Source of the DNA: Spirochaetales bacterium
GTDB lineage: Bacteria > Spirochaetota > Spirochaetia > Sphaerochaetales > Sphaerochaetaceae
Assembly: GCA_022785155.1 (NCBI GenBank)
Contig: JALFRH010000009.1
Span: 1 to 6,185, forward strand
Direction: 5' to 3'
DNA length: 6,185 bases
Part shown: piece by piece, positions 1 through 5,892 of the stretch
How the letters are laid out: each line of letters starts with the position of its first letter
How positions within the stretch are numbered: position 1 is the first letter of the stretch
The notes under the pieces: model-generated
The model's database searches: none
Told to the model about the DNA's origin: nothing
What the model saw: the letters and a program-made list of their open reading frames with translations, nothing else
Made by a program: the position numbers and the translations under genes

Positions 1-48
1 GCAGTGCACTACCCAAAAGTACACCGATTCAGAGGGTAAAACTGCATT

Positions 49-477
49 CTACGCATTGCAGGAGGGGTTTCCAGGTCCACTGTGCTGATACAGACTTTTA
101 TTTTTTACTATTTCTCCCTTCCAGGCGTTGATCCCACCTATCTCCAGGACATTGGAATATCCAAGTTTTGAGAGTTTATCTGAAGCCTCCCTGCTCCTGT
201 TGCCGCTTCTACAATAAACAAGAATCATTTGTGATTTATCAGGAAGAAAGGAGATGATTTTTTCATCAATATCCGAAAGAGGGATATTTATTGCTCCTGG
301 AATATATCCACTCTCATATTCTCCTTTGGTCCTTACATCAAGAAGAATATATCCCTCTTTCTTTTCCATGAGAGTTTTGGCTTCATCCATCGATATTCTC
401 TTATACCCTTCACCCTTTGAGAAAATACAGGATGAAGACAGAATCAGAATGAATAAAGCCAAGCAGATCTTCTTCAT
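49..477 (-). CDS. Single-domain rhodanese-like lipoprotein
   Basis: The 142-residue product has an N-terminal export signal (K2-K3, then a hydrophobic stretch at about 5-16) ending in L13-S-S-S-C17. This is a relaxed lipobox, so C17 is the likely lipidated residue and the protein should sit on the outer face of the inner membrane or in the periplasm. Residues about 26-125 form one rhodanese domain: DVRTKGEYESGYIPGAINIP at 47-66, the active-site loop C89-R-S-G-N-R-S95, and the closing GGINAW motif at 114-119. C89 would carry the persulfide. Family members move sulfane sulfur; the partner is unknown here. The 17-residue tail after the domain contains an extra cysteine, C140. The gene is last in the minus-strand operon and its ATG overlaps the Nudix stop codon as ATGA, so translation is probably coupled; only a weak AAGG lies 11 nt upstream. 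Fold assignment is firm; role is not. Confidence 0.9.
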   Translation of the reverse strand: MKKICLALFILILSSSCIFSKGEGYKRISMDEAKTLMEKKEGYILLDVRTKGEYESGYIPGAINIPLSDIDEKIISFLPDKSQMILVYCRSGNRSREASDKLSKLGYSNVLEIGGINAWKGEIVKNKSLYQHSGPGNPSCNA

Positions 478-1034
478 TTAGCCAAAAGCCTTGCTGTCTT
501 TAGTATTGCTATCTGAGTCTTACTATCTGTAATCTCACCATCCATTATCTTTTGGACAAACTCGTCAAGAGGTATTTCAAATACATTCAAGAACTCATCT
601 TCGTCCAAGTCCCTTTCACCTCTTTTCAATCCCCTTGCAAGGTAGAGCCATATCACTTCCGTAGTATAAGCTACAGATGGTCTTAAGGAGCCTATTTCAA
701 TCCACTCGGACGCCTCATATCCAGTCTCTTCCTTCAGCTCTCTCTTGGCAGCCTCCAAATGATCTTCATCTGGAGAATCCAGTTTACCTGCAGGAATTTC
801 TGTGACAACTTCACCGAAAGGATATCTGAATTGTCTCTCGGCTATTACATTGCCATTATCCAGAAGAGGAACTACAGCACAAGCTCCGTTGTGCCTTATA
901 AGCTCCCTTGCAGTCTCTCTTCCATTGGGGAGGACCACCATATCCTTATAAACATGAAGAAGCTTTCCGTCATATACTTCTTTGCTGGAGACCATCTTCT
1001 CTCCAAGCTCCTGAATTTCTTTTTTCTCTTCCAT
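474..1034 (-). CDS. nudF: Nudix hydrolase, ADP-ribose pyrophosphatase type
   Basis: The 186-residue length is typical of the bacterial ADP-ribose pyrophosphatase group, which cleaves ADP-ribose to AMP and ribose 5-phosphate with Mg2+. The Nudix box spans G83 to Y106, with E90, R98-E99 and E102-E103 as the metal-binding core (RELKEETGY at 98-106). There are six residues rather than the usual five between G83 and E90, a one-residue loop insertion. The upstream RQFRYP motif (67-72) and IPAGKLD (80-86) are characteristic of this subgroup. The PS-x5-E segment at 119-126 matches the loop that follows the box in ADP-ribose hydrolases. A strong AGGGGA ribosome site (1041-1046) lies 6 nt before the ATG and overlaps the stop codon of the upstream gene; the intergenic gap is 11 nt. 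The enzyme is cytosolic. Substrate is inferred from family features; other NDP-sugars are possible. The symbol denotes the family, not proven orthology. Confidence 0.9.
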   Translation of the reverse strand: MEEKKEIQELGEKMVSSKEVYDGKLLHVYKDMVVLPNGRETARELIRHNGACAVVPLLDNGNVIAERQFRYPFGEVVTEIPAGKLDSPDEDHLEAAKRELKEETGYEASEWIEIGSLRPSVAYTTEVIWLYLARGLKRGERDLDEDEFLNVFEIPLDEFVQKIMDGEITDSKTQIAILKTARLLAK

Positions 1035-1045
1035 AAATCATCCCC

Positions 1046-2188
1046 TTAGAAAAGATACTGTTCCTCGAAGGAAACAGGCCTTCTATTTTCTTTCAATGTC
1101 TTTTCAAGATATTTGGTATCCAGATCCAAATCCTTGACAATAGATCTCAGAAGCATCTCGCTTACGATGTTCTGCTCACTAAAGAGATATGCCAAGGCTT
1201 TTTCTGCAATCATATCGGTATAGAGGGAGTTCATATATTTCTCTCCATCCTTATCATTGCCATATCTATTAAGCAGAGACAAATAGAGCTTTGATTCCTT
1301 CATATTGCCCTTCAAGGCTTCCAACTCCTTCAAAAGAGGCTTCAGTTCCCCCTTTCCAGCTTCCAAACCAAGGGGCTTGAGAGTGAAGAAAGTATATTCC
1401 TTGCCAGGAAGATAGTGGTGCTTGTCACAACGTGAAGCGTAGTTTGGCTCAAGGCCTCCCTCCTTCATTTTATCGCCTCCCACAATGATGAGGGGGTCAA
1501 AGTAAAGGGCCGGACACTCCCTACCCTCTACACTGTAGTAACGATATGTATAGAAGGCATCGTTCAGGCACTCCTTCTCCTCACAATAGGCTGTAAGTGG
1601 AATTACATCCGTTGCTATATCAAGCATGAGACGGGCTGTAGAGTTGAAGAACTCCCTTCTGAAGTTCAGCACCAGTGTAGGAAAAACAAACATACATCCT
1701 TCGTCTATTGCATAGTTTCTTGCAACATAAGCCAATCTTTCATCGAAGAAGGATGCTTCGTCTATGATGAATGTACCTACAGTAGGGTTATCCTTAAGAA
1801 CGGCTTCGAAGTCAAAGCTGTCCCGAACCCTTGCAATGTTGTTTCCACACCTGATATATCCCGAACGGTAAGCCAAGGCATCCTCCGGGTAGTCTGTAAA
1901 TCTGGCGCCGTCGATTACGGTTCTTATAAAGAATATATTCCTTCTGTCCCTTTCACCTGTGCTGGTGGCAGCGGCGACTTTCTCACCCTTACCTCTTGCA
2001 ACCTGGGCGTCTCTCCAAACCCTGGCGGCATATTCAGTCTTTCCTGATCCCATAGGCCCTATAAGAAGGACCCTTCGTCCAGGAGTAGTGAAATCGAAGT
2101 GCTGGAAGGTCTCATGGACATCAAGGGTCGGAAAACCCAGGGACTTTAGGAAATCCGCCCCTGGAGTTACATTCTCAGTATTCGGCAT
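1046..2188 (-). CDS. Divergent thymidine kinase-like protein with C-terminal extension
   Basis: The 380-residue protein resembles type II (TK1-like) thymidine kinases, which phosphorylate thymidine to dTMP with ATP. Counting from the chosen ATG: a P-loop GPMGSGKT at 44-51 (canonical GPMFSGKS/T); a Walker B and catalytic-base motif IDEASFF at 142-148, with S146 where the family usually has Q; FRREFF at 176-181 in place of DFRGEPF; and four likely zinc ligands C202, C207, C254 and H257. DP-LIIVGG at 231-238 matches the family lasso. About 30 residues precede the P-loop and about 115 follow the zinc site, against a usual family length near 200. I chose ATG 2188 over a TTG at 2233. It lies after a GAGG, overlaps deoC by only 14 nt, and still leaves the whole kinase core intact. 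Context beside deoC suits deoxynucleoside metabolism. Substrate specificity is uncertain because several substrate-pocket residues differ. Confidence 0.8.
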   Translation of the reverse strand: MPNTENVTPGADFLKSLGFPTLDVHETFQHFDFTTPGRRVLLIGPMGSGKTEYAARVWRDAQVARGKGEKVAAATSTGERDRRNIFFIRTVIDGARFTDYPEDALAYRSGYIRCGNNIARVRDSFDFEAVLKDNPTVGTFIIDEASFFDERLAYVARNYAIDEGCMFVFPTLVLNFRREFFNSTARLMLDIATDVIPLTAYCEEKECLNDAFYTYRYYSVEGRECPALYFDPLIIVGGDKMKEGGLEPNYASRCDKHHYLPGKEYTFFTLKPLGLEAGKGELKPLLKELEALKGNMKESKLYLSLLNRYGNDKDGEKYMNSLYTDMIAEKALAYLFSEQNIVSEMLLRSIVKDLDLDTKYLEKTLKENRRPVSFEEQYLF

Positions 2189-2837
2189 TTGGATCTGTTT
2201 CCTCAATGATCTTGATTCCAGCTGAGCATCCAAGACGTGAAGCCCCAGCCTCTATCATGGCAACAGCGGTCTTACCGTCCCTTATTCCTCCGGCAGCCTT
2301 TACTCCGAGGCTGTTCCCCACCGTCTTACGCATCAACCTTACATCCTCGACAGTTGCGCCGCTCTTTGAGAAACCTGTGCTTGTCTTTACAAAATCAGCT
2401 CCCGCCTTCTGCGACAGCTGGCAAGCCTTCACCTTCTCTTCATCCGTAAGAAGACAGCACTCGATGATGACCTTAAGGTGCTTATCTCCACAGGCCTTCT
2501 TGACTTCACGGATATCATTCTCCACATCACTATATCTTCCGCTTTTGAGCCAGCCTACATTAATGACCATGTCGATTTCATCTGCGCCGTCCTCAACGGC
2601 TGTCTTTGCCTCGAAAGCCTTGCTCTTTGTATCCATGGCGCCAAGAGGAAAGCCTACGACGACACAAACGTTTACATCTGTGTCCTTAAGGGCTTCTGCA
2701 CACTTCTTTGTCCAGCAAGTATTTACACAAACAGAAGCAAAATCGTGTTCCTTTGCCTCTGCAATAAGCTTATCTATCTTCTTCTCATCTGCATCCTGAG
2801 CCAGTAGTGTATGATCGATAAATTTGTTGATTTTCAT
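2175..2837 (-). CDS. deoC: Deoxyribose-phosphate aldolase (DERA)
   Basis: The enzyme cleaves 2-deoxy-D-ribose 5-phosphate to acetaldehyde and glyceraldehyde 3-phosphate, the last step of deoxynucleoside catabolism, in the cytosol. The 220-residue length is normal for the class I bacterial enzyme. Visible signatures are IDHTLL at the N-terminus (7-12), VVGFPLG (60-66), GADEIDMVINVG (84-95) with D89 as the likely proton-relay aspartate, FVKTSTGF (149-156) with K151 as the Schiff-base lysine, and VKAAGGIR (179-186) with K180 as the second active-site lysine. RLGCSAG near the end fits the phosphate-binding loop. The ATG has a good AGGAG (2845-2849) seven nt upstream. It is the first gene of the minus-strand operon, preceded by a candidate promoter with an inverted repeat. 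The downstream kinase-like gene starts inside its last codons, suggesting coupled translation. Confidence 0.97.
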   Translation of the reverse strand: MKINKFIDHTLLAQDADEKKIDKLIAEAKEHDFASVCVNTCWTKKCAEALKDTDVNVCVVVGFPLGAMDTKSKAFEAKTAVEDGADEIDMVINVGWLKSGRYSDVENDIREVKKACGDKHLKVIIECCLLTDEEKVKACQLSQKAGADFVKTSTGFSKSGATVEDVRLMRKTVGNSLGVKAAGGIRDGKTAVAMIEAGASRLGCSAGIKIIEETDPNAEY

Positions 2838-2844
2838 GTCTTAT

Positions 2845-2849
2845 CTCCT
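2845..2849 (-). promoter_or_regulatory. Ribosome binding site of deoC
   Basis: On the minus strand this reads AGGAG, seven nt before the deoC ATG. It is the clearest Shine-Dalgarno sequence in the window and fixes the deoC start. Confidence 0.85.
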
Positions 2850-2884
2850 ATAGAAAGGTTAAACTAATATATTGCCTTTTGCAA

Positions 2885-2913
2885 TTTATAAGGTCCTATA
2901 TAAATTAGGACAA
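2885..2913 (-). promoter_or_regulatory. Candidate sigma-70 promoter for the deoC operon
   Basis: Read on the minus strand, TTGTCC (2913-2908, 4/6 match to the -35 consensus) and TATAAA (2890-2885, 5/6 match to -10) are separated by exactly 17 bp. Transcription would start near 2878, giving a leader of about 40 nt before the deoC ATG. The -35 hexamer overlaps one arm of an inverted repeat. This is a match by eye; no start site is known. Confidence 0.5.
2893..2911. promoter_or_regulatory. Candidate operator: inverted repeat in the deoC promoter
   Basis: GTCCTA (2893-2898) and TAGGAC (2906-2911) form a perfect 6-bp inverted repeat with a 7-bp centre. The repeat fills the spacer and enters the -35 box of the proposed deoC promoter, where a repressor would block polymerase. 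A further copy of the half-site, in the form TAGGACAA, lies at 2933-2940 and matches 2906-2913 exactly over 8 bp. The binding protein is not encoded in this window. Confidence 0.4.
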
Positions 2914-2983
2914 TTCCCAGATAAAGTATGTATAGGACAAAAGAAGAAAAACCACGGCAATCTGCAAGTTTTTGCATCCACTC

Positions 2984-3010
2984 ATATATCAAATCCAAAG
3001 TTTGATATAT
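2984..3010. repeat. Perfect 10-bp inverted repeat before the membrane Nudix gene
   Basis: ATATATCAAA (2984-2993) and TTTGATATAT (3001-3010) are exact reverse complements separated by 7 nt. The repeat ends 10 nt before the ATG at 3021, where a ribosome site would be expected and none is seen. It could be an operator for the rightward operon or a weak A/T-rich hairpin in its leader. It lacks a GC-rich stem and a T-run, so it is not a terminator. Confidence 0.7.
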
Positions 3011-3020
3011 CATTCCATCT

Positions 3021-3962
3021 ATGATTCTAAACTTCTTTACCAGCTTTTTCGATTATGTGATGATCCTCTTGATAGTACTCAATCTTTCCTTGAGAAAGTT
3101 TAAGGACGGACAGAACAAGAGGTTTTCTACACTACTTCTTGCCTTGATATTCCTCACTGTATATTTTCTGTTGATCTTCATAGATTGGCTTAAACTGGCT
3201 CCTTGGTGCGAGTATATAGCCTTGGCCATAGGTTTAGGCATAGTCATAATCTTCAGGAAAAGACTATGGCCTTGGAGAATGAAGTGCAGAGAATGTGGGA
3301 AGAAAATGAACTGGGATGCCATTCTAGGCAGAGATGAAAACCTCTGCGATGAATGCTGGGAAAAGAAATACCCTGAAAAGAAGAAGGAACGGGAAGAAAA
3401 GAAAAAACTAGCCCCTCAGGCTTTGAGTGAAGAGAAAATCGAAGAAAGATGCAGAAATGCAGAGAAAATAGATGATGTCCCTTGGGGAAGTTGGGAGCCA
3501 CAAGACCGCTGTGTTCTGACTTATGTCATGGATGGAGATAAAATCCTTCTCATTCTCAAAAAGAGAGGCCTTGGCGAAGGGTACTACAATGCTCCGGGAG
3601 GGCACATAGAGCTTGAAGAGACCAGTCTTGAAGCTGCAGTAAGGGAAACAAAGGAAGAGACAGGCCTTACAGTCTCCGGACTGAAGGAAAAAGGTACCCT
3701 TAGATTCCAGTTCAAAGACGGATTGAGAATGGTGTGCTACGTCTTTATTGCAGACTCTTGGGAAGGAGAACTCAAAGAGTGTGATGAAGCAAGACCTTTC
3801 TGGACTGATAAGAACGCCATCGATTACGATATGATGTGGAAAGACGACAAGCTATGGCTACCTCTCTTATTGGAAGGAAAAGAATTTGAAGGCTGGTTCA
3901 TCTTCAGCGACAGGGAGATGATAGACGCAAAAGTTGAGTGCATAAGTGAAGACCAAGAATAA
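3021..3962 (+). CDS. Membrane-anchored zinc-ribbon Nudix hydrolase (MutT/MTH1-like)
   Basis: The 313-residue protein has three parts. Three hydrophobic segments at about 8-24, 36-55 and 61-79 look transmembrane; positive clusters at 25-34 and 79-88 predict that the rest faces the cytoplasm. Four cysteines, C89-x2-C92-x16-C109-x2-C112, form a zinc-ribbon-like module. A charged, probably helical linker (about 115-145, rich in K and E) leads to a Nudix domain at about 160-300. Its box runs from G194 to L216, with E200, R208-E209 and E212-E213, preceded by YYNAPGGHIE (188-197). The domain resembles MutT/MTH1 enzymes that hydrolyse oxidised purine dNTPs, but the substrate is not provable. Free-standing relatives are about 150 residues, so the N-terminal half is an addition. 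The start is uncertain: no Shine-Dalgarno precedes ATG 3021, an in-frame TGA stands at 3003, and ATG 3060 is an alternative that would cut into TM1. First gene of the rightward operon. Confidence 0.85.
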   Translation: MILNFFTSFFDYVMILLIVLNLSLRKFKDGQNKRFSTLLLALIFLTVYFLLIFIDWLKLAPWCEYIALAIGLGIVIIFRKRLWPWRMKCRECGKKMNWDAILGRDENLCDECWEKKYPEKKKEREEKKKLAPQALSEEKIEERCRNAEKIDDVPWGSWEPQDRCVLTYVMDGDKILLILKKRGLGEGYYNAPGGHIELEETSLEAAVRETKEETGLTVSGLKEKGTLRFQFKDGLRMVCYVFIADSWEGELKECDEARPFWTDKNAIDYDMMWKDDKLWLPLLLEGKEFEGWFIFSDREMIDAKVECISEDQE

Positions 3963-4839
3963 CGAAGTCATTACAGCCTTGGGATTATGGAACATGGGAG
4001 CGTGTGCCTTCCACTCCCCTTTGCCCCCAAGGGAAGGGAAAGACCTTATCAAAAAAGCCTTCAGGAAAGGAATCAGGGCCTTTGATACAGCCTTCTCCTA
4101 CTCCGAAGCGGATTCCATGCTCTATAGCGCCATGAGGGAAGCCGGAATAGAAAGGGAAGAGTATGAAATATGGTCAAAGGTCATGCCCCTTCCTACCATG
4201 AGAAAGAAAGTCGATGCATCCAGAAGAAGACTTGGAAGCGACTACTTTGATATACTCATGATCCATTGGCCTACAGACGACAAAGCCCTCTTCTCATCCT
4301 TAAAGACCCTTGAGTCCATGAAAGAGGAAAAAGTGACGAAAGAAATAGGAGTAAGCAACTTCCCCCTTTCTCTTCTTACAAAGGTAATGAAAGATTTCCC
4401 TATTTCATATCATGAAAGGCATCTCTCCCTTATTTGGAACAAAACTTGGGAAGAAGAAAAGAAACTCCCAATCAAGACCATCACCTATTCCCCAGGCGGC
4501 TTAGGCCTCTTGGGGGGCAAATACTCCCTTTCAAACCCACCTGATGACGAGAGAAAAACAATCAAGGCGCTTTCCTCCCCTCTCTTTCCCTGTCTCTTGG
4601 AAAAAATCAATGAATTGAAAGACAAATACAACACATCCCAGTACTCTATAGCTCTCTCTTGGGTCATAGCCATGGAACCCTGGGCCATTATCAGAGGAGT
4701 GGGAAAAGAAAAAGACTTTGATATAGATATAGTCTCCATGGAAATAGATGAGATAAACCAACTGACAAAAATGGCGACGGAAATAACATCAGCCTTCAAT
4801 CAGGACAATGTTTTCTCCCATAACTGGTTGTTGCAGTGA
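3946..4839 (+). CDS. Aldo/keto reductase family oxidoreductase
   Basis: The 297-residue cytosolic protein is an NAD(P)H-dependent aldo/keto reductase by fold. The catalytic tetrad is visible as D47 (FDTA), Y52, K78 (WSK) and H107 (IHWP). IGVSNF (134-139), YSPGGLGLLGGKY (181-193) and the late IIRGVGKEKD segment (248-257), which lies where the cofactor phosphate is bound, also fit. The natural substrate cannot be read from sequence. The start is GTG: the codon directly before it in frame is TAA, and the next ATG (residue 17) lies within the first strand. The gene overlaps the Nudix gene by 17 nt with only a weak GAG eight nt upstream, so it probably depends on coupled translation. Confidence 0.88.
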   Translation: MKTKNNEVITALGLWNMGACAFHSPLPPREGKDLIKKAFRKGIRAFDTAFSYSEADSMLYSAMREAGIEREEYEIWSKVMPLPTMRKKVDASRRRLGSDYFDILMIHWPTDDKALFSSLKTLESMKEEKVTKEIGVSNFPLSLLTKVMKDFPISYHERHLSLIWNKTWEEEKKLPIKTITYSPGGLGLLGGKYSLSNPPDDERKTIKALSSPLFPCLLEKINELKDKYNTSQYSIALSWVIAMEPWAIIRGVGKEKDFDIDIVSMEIDEINQLTKMATEITSAFNQDNVFSHNWLLQ

Positions 4840-4865
4840 AAGAGCCTGAAAGCTAGAATCAAAGC

Positions 4866-5462
4866 ATGAAAAGACTTCTAGAGACAGCAACTACAGAAAT
4901 AGAAATCAAGAAATCACGTTTTATTTCCATTGCTTATCCCGTAGAGTCATTGGAAGAAGTAAAGGAAAAGGTCCTATTCACAAGATCCCTCCACCCCAAT
5001 GCAACACATGTAGTCCACTCTGCAGTTGTAGGAAAGAGCGGAACACTCTTTTCCTCCTCTGATGACAGAGAACCAAAGAATACAGCAGGAAGGCCCTCTC
5101 TTGAGGTCTTGAAAGGCTCCGGCATAACAAATATATGTGTCTGCACCATCAGATATTTCGGTGGAACCCTTCTTGGAACAGGAGGCCTGGTAAAAGCCTA
5201 CGGTGACAGCACCAAGGAAGTGTTGAAAATAGTGAAGACGGAAGAATTAATTGAAAGGGAGTCTTTTACCGTCATGCTTCAATACGATCATTACACTCTT
5301 ACAAAGCGTCTCCTGGAAGATACGGCTGCTACAGATATTGAAGAAGACTTCGGTGTAGGAATAACAATAAAAGGCAAAATACCTGTCTCAAATCATAATA
5401 ATCTTCAAAATGGCTTCCAAAACATAGGACAAGGTAGGATTCAACTCACTTTCAATCCTTGA
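4866..5462 (+). CDS. yigZ: YigZ/IMPACT family protein
   Basis: The 198-residue product matches the YigZ family, the bacterial relatives of eukaryotic IMPACT. The N-terminal domain has the family pattern: EIEIKKSRFIS (12-22), HPNATHVVHSAVVG (43-56), SSDDREPKNTAGRP (64-77), and the hallmark RYFGGTLLGTGGLVKAYG (95-112). The usual SDDGEPSGTAG appears here as SDDREPKNTAG. The C-terminal third (about 130-198) corresponds to the ferredoxin-like domain (DUF1949 type) typical of these proteins. Biochemical function is poorly defined; ribosome- or translation-linked roles have been proposed for the family. It lies 26 nt after the aldo/keto reductase and is probably in the same transcript. There is no clear Shine-Dalgarno before the ATG. 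Its stop codon is inside the -35 box of the tRNA promoter. Confidence 0.93.
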   Translation: MKRLLETATTEIEIKKSRFISIAYPVESLEEVKEKVLFTRSLHPNATHVVHSAVVGKSGTLFSSSDDREPKNTAGRPSLEVLKGSGITNICVCTIRYFGGTLLGTGGLVKAYGDSTKEVLKIVKTEELIERESFTVMLQYDHYTLTKRLLEDTAATDIEEDFGVGITIKGKIPVSNHNNLQNGFQNIGQGRIQLTFNP

Positions 5463-5488
5463 CACGTATCCATTATTTTTTCTAAAAT
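5459..5488 (+). promoter_or_regulatory. Promoter of the tRNA-Ser pair
   Basis: A perfect -35 hexamer TTGACA (5459-5464) and a 5/6 -10 hexamer TAAAAT (5483-5488) are spaced by 18 bp. Initiation would fall near 5495, about 10 nt before the mature 5' end of the first tRNA. The -35 box contains the TGA stop of yigZ. This is the best promoter match in the window. Confidence 0.75.
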
Positions 5489-5505
5489 CCCTTTTGTATC
5501 GTTAC

Positions 5506-5590
5506 GGAAGGATGTCCGAGAGGTCGATGGTAGCTGCCTTGAAAGCAGCCGTGGGGCAACTCACCGGGGGTTCGAATCCCTCTCCTTCCG
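5506..5590 (+). tRNA. tRNA-Ser (anticodon UGA)
   Basis: The sequence folds as an 85-nt class II tRNA. The acceptor stem is GGAAGGA (5506-5512) with TCCTTCC (5583-5589), followed by discriminator G5590 as usual for serine. The anticodon stem GCTGC/GCAGC (5533-5537, 5545-5549) encloses CTTGAAA with anticodon TGA at 5540-5542, reading UCA and related serine codons. A long variable arm follows. The T arm is GGGGG-TTCGAAT-CCCTC (5566-5582). The 3' CCA is not encoded, so it must be added after transcription. Confidence 0.97.
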
Positions 5591-5600
5591 AAACTACTTT

Positions 5601-5690
5601 GGAGAGGTGCGAGAGAGGCCGAATCGGGCTCCCTGCTAAGGAGTTGACCTGCTAATACCGGGTCCGGGGGTTCGAATCCCCCCTTCTCCG
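5601..5690 (+). tRNA. tRNA-Ser (anticodon GCU)
   Basis: This is a 90-nt class II tRNA, 10 nt after the previous one and surely co-transcribed. The acceptor stem is GGAGAGG (5601-5607) with CTTCTCC (5683-5689; one G-U pair) and discriminator G5690. The anticodon stem GCTCC/GGAGT (5628-5632, 5640-5644) holds the loop CTGCTAA with anticodon GCT at 5635-5637, reading AGC and AGU. The variable arm pairs GACC with GGTC. The T arm is GGGGG-TTCGAAT-CCCCC (5666-5682). CCA is not encoded. Confidence 0.97.
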
Positions 5691-5700
5691 AATATAGTAG

Positions 5701-5728
5701 CCCTAGGGAATCCTAGGGTTTTCTTTTT
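5701..5728 (+). terminator. Rho-independent terminator of the tRNA operon
   Basis: CCCTAGG (5701-5707) pairs perfectly with CCTAGGG (5712-5718) across a GAAT loop and is followed by TTTTCTTTTT (5719-5728). It begins 10 nt after the second tRNA and ends this transcription unit. Confidence 0.92.
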
Positions 5729-5834
5729 GTTAAATGCTTATTATATAATAAATTATTCCCCTAATATACTTTTTTACATCAATTACAAATCGGTTGTTTC
5801 TTGAAAAGGTCACCCAGAAAGTTCACCTAAAGTA

Positions 5835-5875
5835 TTCTAGTTAAGCTCTAATCATATATAAGACAATAACTAGAA
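5835..5875. repeat. 9-bp inverted repeat inside the IS remnant
   Basis: TTCTAGTTA (5835-5843) and TAACTAGAA (5867-5875) are perfect reverse complements around a 23-nt A/T-rich centre. The repeat sits between the presumed IS end and the truncated transposase. No T-run follows on either strand, so it is not an evident terminator. Function unknown. Confidence 0.55.
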
Positions 5876-5892
5876 ACCGTAAGCATCGGGAT

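Noticed and set aside
42..61. CTGCA/TGCAG inverted repeat around the rhodanese stop codon as a terminator
   Set aside because: Only 5-bp arms with a 10-nt loop and no T-run on the minus strand. No convincing operon terminator is visible before the window ends.
2189..2233. Longer version of the kinase-like protein from TTG 2233 (15 extra residues)
   Set aside because: It would overlap deoC by 59 nt, uses a rare start without a good ribosome site, and the extra residues lie in deoC coding sequence. ATG 2188 behind a GAGG is more plausible.
2206..2799. Open reading frame of 197 codons on the plus strand opposite deoC
   Set aside because: deoC is certain on the other strand, and this frame's Ser/Thr/Ala/Pro-rich translation without domain motifs is a typical antisense shadow.
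5666..5690. Possible integration (att) site at the 3' end of tRNA-Ser(GCU)
   Set aside because: No second copy of the tRNA 3' end is present in the window, no integrase is seen, and the tRNA is followed by its own terminator.
5738..5751. Perfect A/T-only palindrome TTATTATATAATAA
   Set aside because: Low-complexity sequence in an A/T-rich spacer; such palindromes arise easily by chance and nothing around it supports a function.
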